A stretch of 64,000 nt of DNA from Numida meleagris (GCF_002078875.1 NC_034421.1:5041800-5105799), one strand, 5' to 3'; positions 11,870-26,125 are shown, counted from the stretch's first letter. The notes: generated by a model not told the origin, from the sequence alone. A program made the numbers and translations.

Positions 11870-14301
11870 TTAGATCAGACTCTGAATTCAAGCCAATCCA
11901 AGCACACCCAGGCAATGAAGTGAGAGGCGGGAGTCAAGGGAACGGTTGAACATCAATTTGCTTCTCAGACATGGCTGGCTCTTCATTAGCTTCAGACACA
12001 CTTCAGCCCCTCGCATGGAGCCTGGGCAGCTCTGGGGGGCACCCATAATACAGCTATTCTGAGTACATTTGGTAATCTATTGGCTCCATTTAAGCAGCAA
12101 GCAGAGAAGGGCAGCTTTGCAGGCACTGCTTTCTTCCCAGGCTGATGCAGAAGCACAAAGTAGAGGGGGACTGCTGGCTTCATGAGGGGAGCGAGATGAA
12201 AACCTCCGATAAGCAGGGCACTGATTTCACATGCTGAGAGCTGATTCAATTAGTTATGCAATGATTGCTCCGAAATTACAAATCCACTCATGACAGAGAG
12301 AGCTGCTTCGCTGCCTTTTTCTGGCTGGTATAAATAGTTTGTATTCTAAATTGAATTTAAAACACCGTGCGTCATGCTGCTGCTAAAATGGGAGCTGCTG
12401 TTTGAACGCTGCGAGATGGGAAAAAGAAATATGGGGTGAGTTACTACCTTCGGAAAGGAAAAGAAGTAACCATACAGGTGACTGAGTCACGGATAAGAAA
12501 TGCGGCCACGTGCCCATTATCTATGCGAGCTCCCTAATTCCCTGGAAATTGTCCCAGCGGCGCTTGCATGGCTGCAGCTCCTGGCTGGTGTCAGGAGGGC
12601 TGCAGAGCATCTCAGCCAGTGGCAGGAGTGGAGCTGGGAGCAGGCAGCGCTGTAGGGCTGAGTAGAGCTGTTCTGGAGGCCTTCTTAATTCCTCTCGCCA
12701 TAGTGCTCGTCTACAAGACATGGTGGACGGAGAGTCTTTCTGAGCCCCTTGGGAGCTGTCCCAGCTGTGGTGGTGCTGCCCCTGGTGTATCAACACATCA
12801 CCTCCTCTTGGGTGGGCACAGCCTTCGGACAGAGCTGGGACTCTTCCCCAAGCACCCCAGGAGCTCACGCACGAGTCACCACCGAGCAAGAGCCTGTGCT
12901 TCCTGAGGGGCCCCACGCTGGTATTTCAGCTTCCTAACAATTAATTTGTTCCGGTTCTGGTTCTGTTCCTTGAGCAGCTAATTAGTTCCGGCTCGATTCT
13001 GCTTTTCTAATTTTAGTCATCTGCTGGCTAATATTAGCTCTTGTTCAACCTGCGGTTACGCAGCTGGCGTTATGGTTTTACAGAATCATGAGCCGATGTG
13101 TTTTTCTTTACTGCATGACGGATACAAGATGATTCTGGCATCCTCCATGGCTGCAGCTATTCCCGGTGCCGTGCCTGTTCCCTCGGCTGAGCCTGGCTGC
13201 CCACGCTCCCAGCGCTGTGCCTGGGCAACCCAAGTGATCTTGGCATCAGGATGGGGAGTCCCATCTGCCAGCTGTCCAAATGTCTTCAGTTTGCCAGCCT
13301 CCCTGTTTGGGTGCAGAGTAATACCAAGTTTCCTGCCTCACACAAGGGTCAAAGCAATAGAAAAATTCAAGACTTTCTCCAAAGGCCTGTGCTTTCGCTT
13401 TAGGAAGCCTGCTGATGGCTGTAAGAAATTGTTGAATGTTTCCCCAATGCTCATTATAGAAATAATTCAGCGAGGCAGACATGGCTGCAGAGGCAGCCAT
13501 GCTGCTGGGTCCCACGCTCTGCTTTGGGCATTTTTCACCTCCCCAGGCACCATTCCCTGCCCACATAACGCCATGCCGATCGCTGTGCACGCCAACCCAG
13601 CCATCTCCCCAACCACTTGGGCAAATGCATAAACAAAAATGAAAGCACAGGCTCACATCCCCCGTGGCTGCCCTGATATGAAATGTTCCGAGTTTCCTAT
13701 TCTTTTTTTGGGCGGGTAAACCTTCCCGAGGCGCCTTGAGACGGGCCACAAATATCTGCTCGAAAAACAATTTCATCTCATGAGCTCGCCTCTGCAGTTG
13801 ATCAACGGGAAATGCTCTTTACAGCTTTGTGTGCATGGCAGACCATATCCTCTCATTAATATTTAGTATTTGTTTCAAGGAAATTGATTTTTTTTGTCTG
13901 CCATCCAAGGAAGTGAGCTTTTGAACATGCTACATTTTAATTTGCTCAACCCCAGCTTTGAAATAGAGACTTTGTTCTGTTTTGCATGACTCCCTTTCTA
14001 TATCTGGCTTGCCCCAGAGGTAGGGAATGAAACCAGATACCCCAACTGCTCAGTGCTGCATCTCAATGTTAATCAGCTGGTCACGTCCTCACATTGCCCC
14101 ATTGCCATAGCACCAGAACACTGCATGGGCTCTGGTGAATTTAGGCATGTGGAGTGACTGGGATGGATTAGCAGCTCTCTTTCACAAAGGGAAACTGAAG
14201 CACCAGAGGGCTCTGCCTGCTTCTGGGGATGCTTCTGCCCTGGCCAAGCTGTTGGCACAGAAAGAGTAAACTATTCTGGACTAAAAGATGACTGTGATGC
14301 T

Positions 14302-14822
14302 ATAGAATCCTAGAATCATAGAATTGCTCAGGTTGGAAAAGACCTTCAAGATCACCAAATCCAACTGCAACCTAACCATATTACCCTAATTCTAACAACC
14401 CACTGCTAAATCATGTCCCTGAGCACCACATCCAAGCGGTTTTTAAACGCATTCAGGGATGATGACTGAACCACCTCCCTGGGGAGCCTGTTCCAGTGCT
14501 TAACAACCCATTCTGTAAAGAAGTTTTTCCTGATATCCAACCTAAACCTCCCCTGGTGCAACTTGAGGCCATTTCCCCTTGTCCTGTCACCTGTCACCAG
14601 TGAGAAGAGACCAGCCCCACTCACACTGCAATCACCTTTCAGGTATTTGAAGAGAGCAATGAGGTCTCCCCTCAGCCTCCTCTTCCCCAGACTAAACAGC
14701 CCCAGTTCCTTCAGTCGGTGCTCATAGGGCATATTCTCCAAGCCCTTCACAAGCCTTGCTGCCCTTCTTTGGACCTGCTCCAGCACTTCTATGTCCTTTC
14801 TGTACTGAGGTGCCCAAAACTT
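14302..14822 (-). mobile_element. CR1 LINE, 5'-truncated, with open RT C-terminus
   Basis: A copy of about 520 bases on the minus strand, ending (at its 3' end) in the CR1 octamer repeat TAGAATCATAGAAT. The minus strand carries an uninterrupted 126-codon frame (14786-14406) that reads as the C-terminal part of the CR1 ORF2 reverse transcriptase: [46 protein letters not shown] and a terminal FKNRLDVVL. The upstream endonuclease and catalytic RT domains are missing, so it cannot move by itself. The lack of stops suggests a fairly recent insertion. Confidence 0.92.
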
Positions 14823-14837
14823 AATAGAAGATTGCTT

Positions 14838-14988
14838 CTATGCTTCTGTTATTCTGTGATAGATGTAGCACTTAGGGACGTGGTTTAGGACATGACAGTG
14901 ATGGGTCAGCGGTTGGACTAGATGATCTTAGTGGTCTTTCTAGAAGATCTTTAAGGTTCCTTCCAACCTAAGCCATTCTATGATTCTA
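14838..14988 (+). mobile_element. CR1 LINE 3' UTR fragment, head to head with previous copy
   Basis: It includes ACGTGGTTTAGGACATGACA, GTTGGACTAGATGATCTTAG and CCTTCCAACCTAAGCCATTC, and ends TATGATTCTAG, a CR1 3' UTR on the plus strand. It starts within about 20 bases of the truncated 5' end of the minus-strand CR1. The 'aggtcttt' core appears partly duplicated (GGTCTTTCTAGAAGATCTTT). Confidence 0.85.
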
Positions 14989-17900
14989 GGACAACGAACA
15001 GGAGATGCCGCCCTTGTTGTATCTTGTCTCAGAGTATTTTCCATCATGTAGGGTCTGGGAAACAACCCACCGAGGAATTTAGGACTCAAACATTTCATGA
15101 AAACCAAGAGGAAGAACAATCAGATCCCTGGAGTATCTGTGCACCGCAGTCCCAGGAGGACGTGCATGCACAGAGTGAGCCCTGGATGCCTGGACAATTC
15201 AGCTCAAACTCAAAAACCTTCATACAAGAGAGACCTGAGCAAATGTTTTAACTCTTCCCTTCAGACTGAGGTCCCCTGGGCAGCCCCAGGCATGTTCTCC
15301 CTGGGCGCTGGGCTCTGTGCTGCTGCTGGGGCAGGGGAAATCCTGACTGTGAGCTTCAGTGGCCCCATGTGAGCATCTCATACAAGGGGAGATGTGTCCT
15401 GGCCAGCTCATAGAGTGAGGAGAGGGCAGGAAATATGACAGTACTCCTATTTCACCTTTAGAGACCATGGGAACAGAACTGTTCCCCTGCTATGAAAAAT
15501 CCATTTTCCCTCATTAAACCAGCATGACATTCTCTGCTCTCTGTCACAGCCTGGGTGCCAGAAAATGACCTTGCTTGCAGTTATTGCATCTGTCTAAAAA
15601 ATGGGAGAAAAAGGATACGCCTGAGCACCCAAACTCTGACTAAGGCACTCACAAGCGTTACATGGAACAGGGAGGGTGCAATGAGGCAGGGCAGGAATAA
15701 CTGAGCGGGCTCAATGTAAATGCACGCACTACATGCCTGGCAGCACTGGGGCTGGCTGACCTTTGCCAAATGCCAGAGCAGGCAGCATCTATGGCTGTCC
15801 CAAGTGATCGCAGAGGAAATGAGTGTGGCCTGACCTTATCCTTCCTAACAAACTGTGCGCTCGGTGCAAATGGTTTACTGCTGAGTGCTGGAAGGGCAGC
15901 ACTGCCTGAACACTGCAGTCAAGCTGCAAGCTCCAAACTGGGATCCTCGAAGCACATACCGAGTGCCCCTACAGCTCCAAGGGGAGAAAACCTCAGATTA
16001 CAAACCTCAGCAGAACTAGGAGGGGGAAACTGAGCAGGGCTGATGCTGGGAAGCACCATGCCACCTTCCACATATGGTATTTTCACCACCAGGCTGCTGT
16101 ATCCCTTCCCAAACACCCTATCATTCCAGCCCAGGAGCAGCATGGTGGGGATGCTGGATGCCCACGTGCAGCCCCATCTGCCCGGCCCAGCGCTGGGCAC
16201 GGCGCAGGCTTTCCGAAGGCACGCGCAGCAACGCCCCGGGGACCCGCGTGCCACTGGCAGCAAGAACATGATTAGCAGGAGCTCTGGGCAGCAAAGGCAG
16301 GAGAAAAAGAACAGAACAAACCATGGTTTAATTTGTACAAGCTGGTAATTATAGTTGCTATCTGTCTGAAATCTCTATTGAGTTTATTTAAATATGTTCT
16401 CCGTGAAGGCCATTCAAGACAGGAATTATCAAGGTGTTGCAGCAGAAGAGATAATGCCATGCAGTTTTCAACAGATCAAGGGCTGATTAGGAGGAATTAA
16501 TTAGCTGCTTAAACAGCCCTTGACTCGCTGCAGCAATTAGCAGTCACCTCCCCTCAGTCACGTTCCCCTTGCAGCCGTGGTGGTGATATAAAGGATTGCT
16601 GTCCCTGCAGCACTGATGAGCAGTGGATGTCCTCCTTCCCACAGCCATTAGCAGGCTGGTCCTTCATGCATCCTGCCCCCACCTCTTGTATGCTGTGAGC
16701 CACCAGTTCTCAGCTGTGCTCCACCACCAGCATCACTCAGCAGACTGAATGCCACGTGCCACCCTGCACTGCCCGCCTGCACCTGCTGAGCTGTCCTCAA
16801 ATGGATGCTCTGCAGAAGCAGGAGGAGAAGCTGGCACTTGAGAGCAGCTGTGAGACCCTTTTCTGCCCCACTGGCTCCTGCCATTGCCCCAGAGGGCTCA
16901 GTGTCATTTAGTTGTTTCCTCCTGCATTGAGTGAAGCTTCAAACTGTCTGATCCAGGATCCGAGCTGTTGCTCTGAAGGCTTCTCTACTCCCAGGCACTC
17001 AATTACAGAATGCAGTGAGATGGTAATGGAGCCCGAAAGCTTTTTAGCAAATGATTAAAGCCCTGCAAAGTTCCTCCACTTAGTGCTGGAGCAGCAGCTT
17101 CCAGTCCATGCAATTAAAACACTGCAGAGATATTAGAAGAGACAAGCAGTGTGTTAACAGTTTCACGGAAACTATAGGGCAACGTAAGCCAGAGACTTGA
17201 TTTGTAAATGCCTTTTTTTTTTTGGTAATGCACCGAGATGAGGCACAGGTGCAACCTCAGCGTCAAAGGACCTCCAGGATCAGCACAGACTCATGGCGGA
17301 GACAGAGTTGAGTTTGCAACATCCCGTTCCCAAAGGATGCTGCAGCTGGGGCAGAGAGCAGGGGCAGAAGTGCTGCACCAGCCCCTGGATGTTCGGTGAA
17401 GAGTTAAGCCAACATGGTCAGAAGTTTGCCCTTGGCTCCCAGAGAGGGACTGCTGCAGTCCTGGAGTAACGAGCAGCAACTGACAGCTTGTGCTGCATAC
17501 ACAGAGTTGGAGCAGGGCATGGGCTCATGGCAGAGCCTGAGAGTGTTGGGTACCCTGAGTCCTGACACGAGTCCCAAGGCCACCCTGGGAGGCTGCAGCA
17601 GCCAGTTTTCTCACTTTCCCAACTGTACGATGGTAATAACAGCTGTCAGCGAGGAGCAGCCAAGTGGAAAGGCTTAGCTGGTCCGTGTCTGCCAGAGCTT
17701 CAAAAGGAAGACGTTGGTTTGACTCAAGAAGACTTTTCCATTGCCTTTCATGGGCCTTGGGTGTGGGGATTTGTTGTTTGTTCTTGCCAAAAGAAACAAC
17801 AGCAGGGTTTAGGAAAGGCTACGTGGTATGTAGATTGGCTGCGTACAGACGCTGCAGCGTGGGAACAGCCAGCTGGAGCGGCATGACTGTGAACACAGGT

Positions 17901-20900
17901 GACAGATAGCTTCATGGAGGACAAAAATGCACGCGGAAAGCACAAAAGGCTGCAAAAAATGAGAACACCTAGGGGCTAAAGAAGATAAATATTGAGAAGC
18001 TACAAGCAGGTCAGGCTTCCCTCCAAAGCCCACCCAGCCTCGGTGGCGCGGGGCGATCAGTGGCTTCGAGGACAGCTTCTCTCAGGCAGCATATGCATTG
18101 CAGAGCTGTGGCACTCAACTGTGTCACTGTGACAAAGCCTTCGCCAAAACGGGGGAGTTAAGAGCAAGAAATCGGTGCTGAAGTGCTTCTTCTAGCGGCT
18201 CTTCCCCGAAGAAGCCGGAGCGCTGCAGACGAGGGGTCAGCGGGATCCAGTCTGAGGACTTTGACACACATGGAGAAGAGCAGAGTGACTGCTTCTTTAG
18301 AACTAGAAAGATGAGTGCTATGGAAACCCAGCTTGTCTCAAGCATGGATGAGTTTAGCCTAGAAAAAAAGCCCACATCCTTCTCCAGTGAAAGTAACTGG
18401 ACTGAAATGGCACAGGTCATCTCAGCTAACGGCCTTGAGTTGGGGAAAGAAAACGAGTCGGCAGGTAAACAGATAAGGGTTTCATAAGGACTGGGTATGC
18501 TTTACCTCAAAGCCATCCCTTGAGATTACCTCCACATGAGTCTTTACCTTGAATCCACTCATGATAAACAGTTAGATAATAAATTTCATTTGTCTAATAG
18601 TGTTTATGTGATTTGTCAAAGTACCATCTCATTAGCTGGCTGTAATAAAAACAAGCCCCTACTTAATGAACACCAAGGCAGCCCAGGTCTGTAAATGTTC
18701 CATGAGCCATATCCTCTCCTCTTCAATAAAAACAAAACCGACATGGAATATGGGCTGTACTTGCTGGCAATTTCCAACACAAAATCTGAACAGCTTCTCC
18801 TCAAGGCAAGGAGCTCATGATTTATGTCCGAGGAGCTGGAAGCTGAAGGCAGGTGATTTTGCGTAACCCAGGAGGAGCTGTGTTAATTAATTCTGGCAGT
18901 GGGCGTCGGGAGCCCTTAGCAGCAGCTCCCCTGGCCCATGCAGGGATCGCGCCTCACGGCCCTAACAGGCTCTGCCGGCCAACACAGCCCATGGAAAAAG
19001 CTGTTGTGAAATAATGACTTCTCCAGAGCGCAGCGTGGGTTGTGGGAGGGCCTCCCATTCCCAGCCCGGGATGGGGTGTGGATGGCCCAACACCGAAAAT
19101 GCAACCTAACAACATAAGCTCGCGAGGGCAGCGACAGGCAAAGGCTGCACCTGCACCAGTGCCTGGGGCTGGAGCCTGCAGGGACCCACCTCGGATGAGC
19201 AGCTCAGGTGTCAGATGAGCATCTCGCACGCAGGATGAGGAAGGGTTTTCCCTGATGGGATTTTGCACATTTTATTTTTCACATCTTCCGTGCTCAGATG
19301 TCTTGGCTCACGCTCAGCCTGAGCCAGGAAACCACACATCTCATATTTTCATACATTTTTTGGAGCGTTTTCCCTGAGAAAAACAGGTCTGACTTAGCTC
19401 AGGCGCTCCGTCAAGCAGGCACCTTCCCAAGCTGGCTGGAAGCGAAGGTGCACGTCGGTCTCTCGATGATTGAGACTGTTCTGCCCATCTCACGTCCTGT
19501 ACTTGCTTGTTTTTTCTGTTGCTCATACTCCCGCAGCACTAAATAAGCAAAGCAGGGGAAGCTGCCTGAAGTGCTATACACACAGACGTTGCTCTGAACC
19601 CGGCCATCTGCCCAGAAGACCCATTTTTAAACAAAGCACTCCAACAATAGCACTGACGATGTTTGATCTGGCATCGATATGTAAAGAGAAGCTCTGTGCT
19701 GCGCCACACTGTCAGCAAGCACTTAGTACAAATGCCACGTTACAAGGCAGCCAGTGTCTCTCTTTTTTAAGACTTCCCTTCTATTTTCACACCTCTACTC
19801 TGCTGTTTCCAAATCAGGCCCTGGATCACAGCTGATCCATGGCGCTGAGGTCAAGTCTTTCTGAAGTCACTACAGATTTCAGGATTTCAGTGCCTTGGGT
19901 TTGGTTTTAGATGCAGGCACAAAGCTTTCTATCTTTGTCACAAAGCATCCACTCTGCTTTCCGAGGCTTTCCAATCATTGCTGCAAACCTGCAGTTTAAA
20001 CCTCTCTAACAGCTGCAGATAAGGCCAGTCAGATTAAACCCAGTTATCCCAGCTGGAATAAAAGTGGACAGTCTACAGCAAATGCATCCTGTGTAACAAA
20101 TATCCTCTTACCAAGCTGACACAAGTCTTCCCTCATTCCAGGTAAAAGGAGATTGAGGTCAGCTAACGGCTCTGACATTTCTTGAACCCTCTGATTAATT
20201 GCAAAGAGACTGCTATAAAGCTGCCCTAGAGATGTCAGGTATTGCAATGGCTTTTTGCTCTGCCACATGACCTGTATGGCAGCGCAGCACCTAGCTCTGT
20301 CACCACGTGCCCAACCATGTCCCCAACCTGCGGACGTGCAACTCAGGGCTGAAAACCAGAGCAGGATGCTGGAGTATTTCAAGACAAGCAATTCTGATGA
20401 ATTCTAATGATACTTAGACTCTGCTGTCTTAAAGATTAAATCAGAGGCTCCAGCTCATCCAGCATACAAGAGTAATGTGAGGTGGCAAAGGAGAAGGGGA
20501 TGGGAGAAGGACTTCAGGTGATATACAAGCGGAAGCATCTGAAGCCACAAACACATCAGCACACAAACACAGCCCCACGTGCTGACCGAGATCTTCTGTT
20601 TGCTGTGGGGGTTTGCAGGCCCGGGCATCATCTCTGCAGTTTGTTGTTGTTAATATGTTTGCTCGTATTCCAGCTCAACCCTGCTCATTAGCCACACTGT
20701 TGAATCTGACACTAATTCAGGATCTCTCCTATCGCTACAAATAAATAATAAAATTGCCTCCACACAGAGGTTGTTTTCTTCCTCTTTCCCTGTAATGCGG
20801 GCCTGGTAGCATCTCCTGTATCTGTTAATAAAGACCATTATACCCAGAGTTTCTCAGCAAGTAAAAATTACAGTCATTAGCCAGCGACTGACGAGAGACA

Positions 20901-23900
20901 GAAACACCATTTCTGCCCGGGCTGGCAGTAACAGAACGCTGAGTACACGTCCTAGTGAGTTGAGCCTTGCTCTCCTGTAACGTGGTACCCAATGTTCTTC
21001 ATTAGCACCGCTTTTTTTAATAGAGCAAGGCAGCGTCCTGCGGCAGGTCGCAATTACATACAACAATTAATTCAGGGAGAAACAATGATGGGCGTTGCAG
21101 AGGCACACTGTGCAGCGGGGTTGCCAAAAGGTGACATGGAAGATGACGGGGAACATTGTAAAGCCCTGCCCAAGCACAAAAACAAAACAAGTGAAGGAAC
21201 AAGTGATAGCACAAGGAGACATGACTGGCTGCTTGTGAACCACTTTGTAATTTTTGTTTTAAAAAGTAGGGAGTTATTACAATTACTGGTGTTAATACCA
21301 TAATGGGCAGAACCAGCAGTCTGGGAGCAGGACTTCTTGTCCTATTTGCAAACAGCACACAAAGCTGGTCTGCTTCTCCCACAGCCGTAGCCACTCTCTC
21401 GTTGCCCTTTTATGAAATTAGGGCTTAATTCTCTGGAATAAGTCTGCTAATACGGACTCCCAACACACCCATCCTTCTGGACAGCGTGTTCTCGCTCATC
21501 GCTCTCCCAGAGGCTGCGATGGGAGGGCGGGGGGAGAATAAATACACCTGGCAGAGCACAAAACGCAACGAAACCCAATACCCCTTCACAAAGTAGTGAG
21601 AGTTCGCTGGAAGATCGGTACTCGCTGCTCCACAGCGCGGCTCTCAGCCGCCAGCCCCCGTCCTCGCGGCGCTCAGCGTATCATGTTCTATGCTCCGTGT
21701 TAAGCCTCCCCTGGGAACGTTTCCCATGGCGCCGAGGACACGTATGTTTGTGATGCTGCTGTCGTCCCAGTGGCCAACAATAGAGAGGGACAATGTGATC
21801 TTTATGTAACGCAGGCAGTCGAGCTCTGTTCCCCCGTCCTTGGGGATGAGATGTTCGCGCTGCCCAGCACAACAAGCAGGACCCCAGCCCAGGAAAGCCT
21901 TTTTTGGCTGTTTGGGGAAGAAGATGTAGCGATGAATGGGATCATCTCAATTTTGTAGCCAGTGTTTCCACCTTTGTCTGGGCTCCAAAGGAGCCAGATT
22001 GGTGCAAGTCACACTGGGCATGCGGAGCTGCTTATTGGACCAATGTGTGAAGTGAGATAATGCTTGTAATAACAATCTGAAGGGTTAAATACAATAACCA
22101 AACCCCTTGGGCTTGCTGGTGGTTCCTGAGGATGCTTATGGGAGGCACCAGATGCAAGCACATCCCCCTAGGCTTTTGCTCAGTGCAGGAAACAACCCCA
22201 AAGCCAAGTGAACAGTTGATGATCCCCACCTCTGCACTCCAAGGGATCTCTGTTTTGAAGCCTCAAGCCCAATGCTGAGATGTGTGTGCAAGCCATGCAC
22301 AACGCCCAAACCTTGCTGCATTTGTTCCACACATTTGTACTAAAAGCACAGCATGGACCATCAGCCGTGCATGGCCGTGAATGGGGAGGCTGAGTGCATG
22401 TGCACCATGTACCCTTGCAACAAGCCAGCAGCATCTATACCAGGAACCCACGCTCATGCCTTTCTCTGCTGACGGCTGCAGGCAGGAAAGAAATGTTCCT
22501 CAATTGGGCAATGCATTCACTTTGGCTTCCGAGTACATCAATCTCTGGAAAATGACTGCACGACTAAGTCTAGAAATGAAACTAATTCATTTCTGCTCTC
22601 CAGCCTTGGGAATCAAATGAGTAACTCTACAGTCATTAAAACAATGTCCCGGCAAAAATAAACAGGAAAGGGCACTTAGTAGAAATGCTTCATAGTTAAA
22701 AATACTGTATCTCGTCTGAGGTCATTCCGTTTTAGTATGAACAGCCAAGCGTGCCCCAAGATGATCTGATCTGGGATCACTCCAGTGCTGTTACGCATGT
22801 ATATGCAGCTGTGCTCACCATGGCAATGGGAGGTGGAGGAGATAATTTCTTCATATCTGATGCTTGGCATGCGTCGCAGCTTCCTTCTCACCATTGTGAG
22901 CGTATAGATTTTTGTTATTTCACTTGAACCCTTGTAGAAAATTTTGGCTCTCCACCCCAGGGCTGTCTGAACTCCAAGATCAATCTGGAACATGAGACAT
23001 CTGGAAAAATATCAGCCTCTCACTCCAATCCACACATGAACTGAAAGAGTTTTTTTTTTTTTCCCAGTGCAAAATCCTCAGTGAGATTTTACAGACTGAG
23101 CATCTACTGTTGGACTCACCACAGAAAACAGCTCTGGAGGAAGAGGCAGGAATAGAAACATCACAGCAATACTGGGTGGTTTTGGGTCCCTCTTCTCTTG
23201 AATCAGAAAGGTGAGGAGGAAGTCCAACTCAGTCTTTTTAAATGGGCATTTCTATAGCAAGGGAGAAGCTCAAGCCAGAGGTGGTCATGGATAGCAACAG
23301 GCAGGACGGAGCTGATGCTGGAGGTGAGAAAAGTAGACAGAGTACTGTAGAGGATCATAGAAGCTGCATGGAACTTTTCCTTCCCTGAAAATGTCTTTGT
23401 ACTTTTATGGCAAGGAGCTGCTACAATTACATTTTCCTTTATAAGCAAAGCACAAATCAGATAATGAGCAAACCTCCCACCGCACAAAGGAGGTGACGAA
23501 GGTGTTCCACGAGCCCTGATGGTCAGACTTTCCTGCAACAGCAGAGTACAGCGAAAATTGCTAAAGCTCATCTTCATTTCACCCACTTCAGACTTTTCTT
23601 CCCAAAAGCGCAAAAAGGATCACACCAAAAATGAATGTGCCCACGCAGACTGCGAGTGAAAGCCCTTCAGCCAGATAAGGATGCTGCTTGCACGTCCCAA
23701 CCTGCAGAACAAACCCACGGCTGCATTATCCTTGGTCTGGAGGAGTGAAGAGAGGGAACGAAAAAGGGTTTGCAGGGAGGGAAAAAGCAAGACATTGCCA
23801 AATTTGGACAGCTAGGCAATGCACTGAAGAGGTTCGTGATTGCAGTGTTGCATGGGAAAATCAAGGGCTCCTGTTAGTCCCTCTTGACCCAGAATTTGCT

Positions 23901-26125
23901 TGGAGACAGGGAGAGTTTAATGAAGACACACACTGGTGTGCAAGCTTTTCTGGCAGCCTAGTTCTCAATTTTCAAAGAGAGTTGCCCCTCTTTCCCTGCA
24001 TATGAGCAAGCACAGAGAATGGCTTGACAGGGAAGAGGAAAATCACCCAGCACCTTGCTGGGTAGGGCTATTCCAGGGCCACCCTCCAAAATTGAGCCCC
24101 TTGCTCTGGACAGCCTGGCTGTCACAATGCTGCTCCCATCCCTCTGCAATGCGCCAACCCAAAACGCTGCTGGAAGGCTCCATAGCCACAGTGTCCTCCA
24201 GCAACACACAGACCAGTACCAGCTTCCAAAAATTGACTCTTTGTCTCTAGGTTAAGGTATAGCGGGTTTAAAGCTTTGTCAGGATGCCTTAGAAAGAGAG
24301 AAGCAAGGGACCCAGGCAGGCAGCACTGGGGGTTGCTGGTATTTGTTTAACTGAAACAAGGCTCCTGATATTTACCAGCAACCAGTGCCCAACTCATGCA
24401 GCTGTGATCGGACTGCAGAGACACCTGGTTTCACGCACAAGAGCAGGGGAAGGGGATTCTTCTGCCAAGTGCCATTTCCAGCGACCCATGCCATAAGGAA
24501 TAAAATATGGGTGGAAAACAAAAGGAGGGCTTTGCTTCACTGATTTACTAATCTGCCGTACTGCTCATTTCCTACAGCCATGTGAGCAACTGGAGATGTG
24601 TCCCCTCTGAATTCATCAAGGGGCGAGAAAACCAGAAATAACAAGGGCATGCTTTAACTACAGTGCTATCTCCGAGTGCCAGCAGCCTAAATCCAGCCTG
24701 ACCCCCATGCCCCATGCTGTGTGTCTCTGCCTTTCTTCGTCAGAGCAACGTATTTTGGGAGATCCTGTCTTTCTGGGAACTGGGGAGGTTTCTGTTTAAC
24801 AGCTGGAAAACACAGAGCTCAATCTGCGACTGTGGCAGAAATCTGCCTGGAAGCCCTTGCACAGTCCCAGTACAGCCAACGTCACAGGGCAGGCGTTGGG
24901 ATTCCCACTCAGGAGCCTGTAGCCACCAGCCCCAAGCCCTGGGGCTGGGCAGAAATGCTACTAAAGCCCTGGGCTGCCCCAGAGACCTTCCACATCTCCC
25001 TGTGCAGGTAGATAATCCCACGTTCTTTTTTGCTTCTTGCTGCATTTTTTGCTTTGTCCCATTGGATGTGGGTGGACATAGACTTGTAGTTTCACGGATT
25101 AACAACGTTAAACAGCGTCTCTTCTGCAGGAGAGTGTCTTGCTGCAGTATGCAGGATAAGGATGGAGGGGGACAGAGAGGAACTTCTAGAGCCTATACAT
25201 AATCCTCTGATGCACATCGAATGGAGGCTTTTAGTTTGAATGCATTTTTACATTTTTTTGTACATGTTCTGACTTCCTCCAGCCCGGCTGCCAGCAGCCT
25301 GTTGGGTTAAAGCACCTGTCTGGCAGGCTGCAGGGAAGAGGGCAGTGGTGCTGGGCTGCAGGATGTGGCTCTCCCCCAGGGTGACAGTGCTCCTAATTGT
25401 GTCACTCCAGCCAGCAGGCCGGAGGATGTGACCCGATTTTGGAACCAGTTATGTGTGTCTCAGCGGTGTTGACACACTGGAAACACTAAATTTAGCAGCC
25501 AAACAGGTGCAGTGCTTACAGATCTGGCCTGGGGATGGTGGATTCACAACAGTCCTGGGGCGTTTGTTACGAGGTGGCCGGGGGAATCGATGCCGCACGC
25601 TCACAACATGATTACAGCATCGCTCTGAAGCCACCACCACCGGAGTGGGAAGCGTTACCGAGTCACTCAGAATAAAACTGCCACTAAGTGCTGTTTGGGG
25701 AAGGAAAAAAAAAAAAAAAAGCAAATCCTCACTGTTTCTCAGGCATTGTAGGAAATGAAAACGGCTATTCCTGCCTGGTAGAGAGTCCAATTATGAATAA
25801 TGTGCATTCTCTCCCAGGCACAAAGGATGAAAGGCATCAGAGCTGGTGGTGACATTTTAAGACCGGAGTTGTAAGAATGAATCTGAGCCTTGTTGCAAGG
25901 CCAGCTTTACCCCAATAAAGAATTGCTTTCTGCAGTCAATTGCCTTACAGCGTAGCTTGAAGCTCTGCTATTGATCTAGCATCTGTTATAAGCAGATAAT
26001 CGTTGTCACTGTGCCACGGCTGCTACAACAGGATCTCAAAGCACTTTCCAGAAGATGGTCGAAGGCTGTTTTCCTGCTCTTACCCACAGCTACACGCAGG
26101 CAAAGGCTTTTCAGGGAGATCACAA

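Noticed and set aside
22676..22993. 105-codon minus-strand frame in intron 2
   Set aside because: The sequence is protein-like at first glance but has no family similarity I can name, and no convincing acceptor/donor pair.
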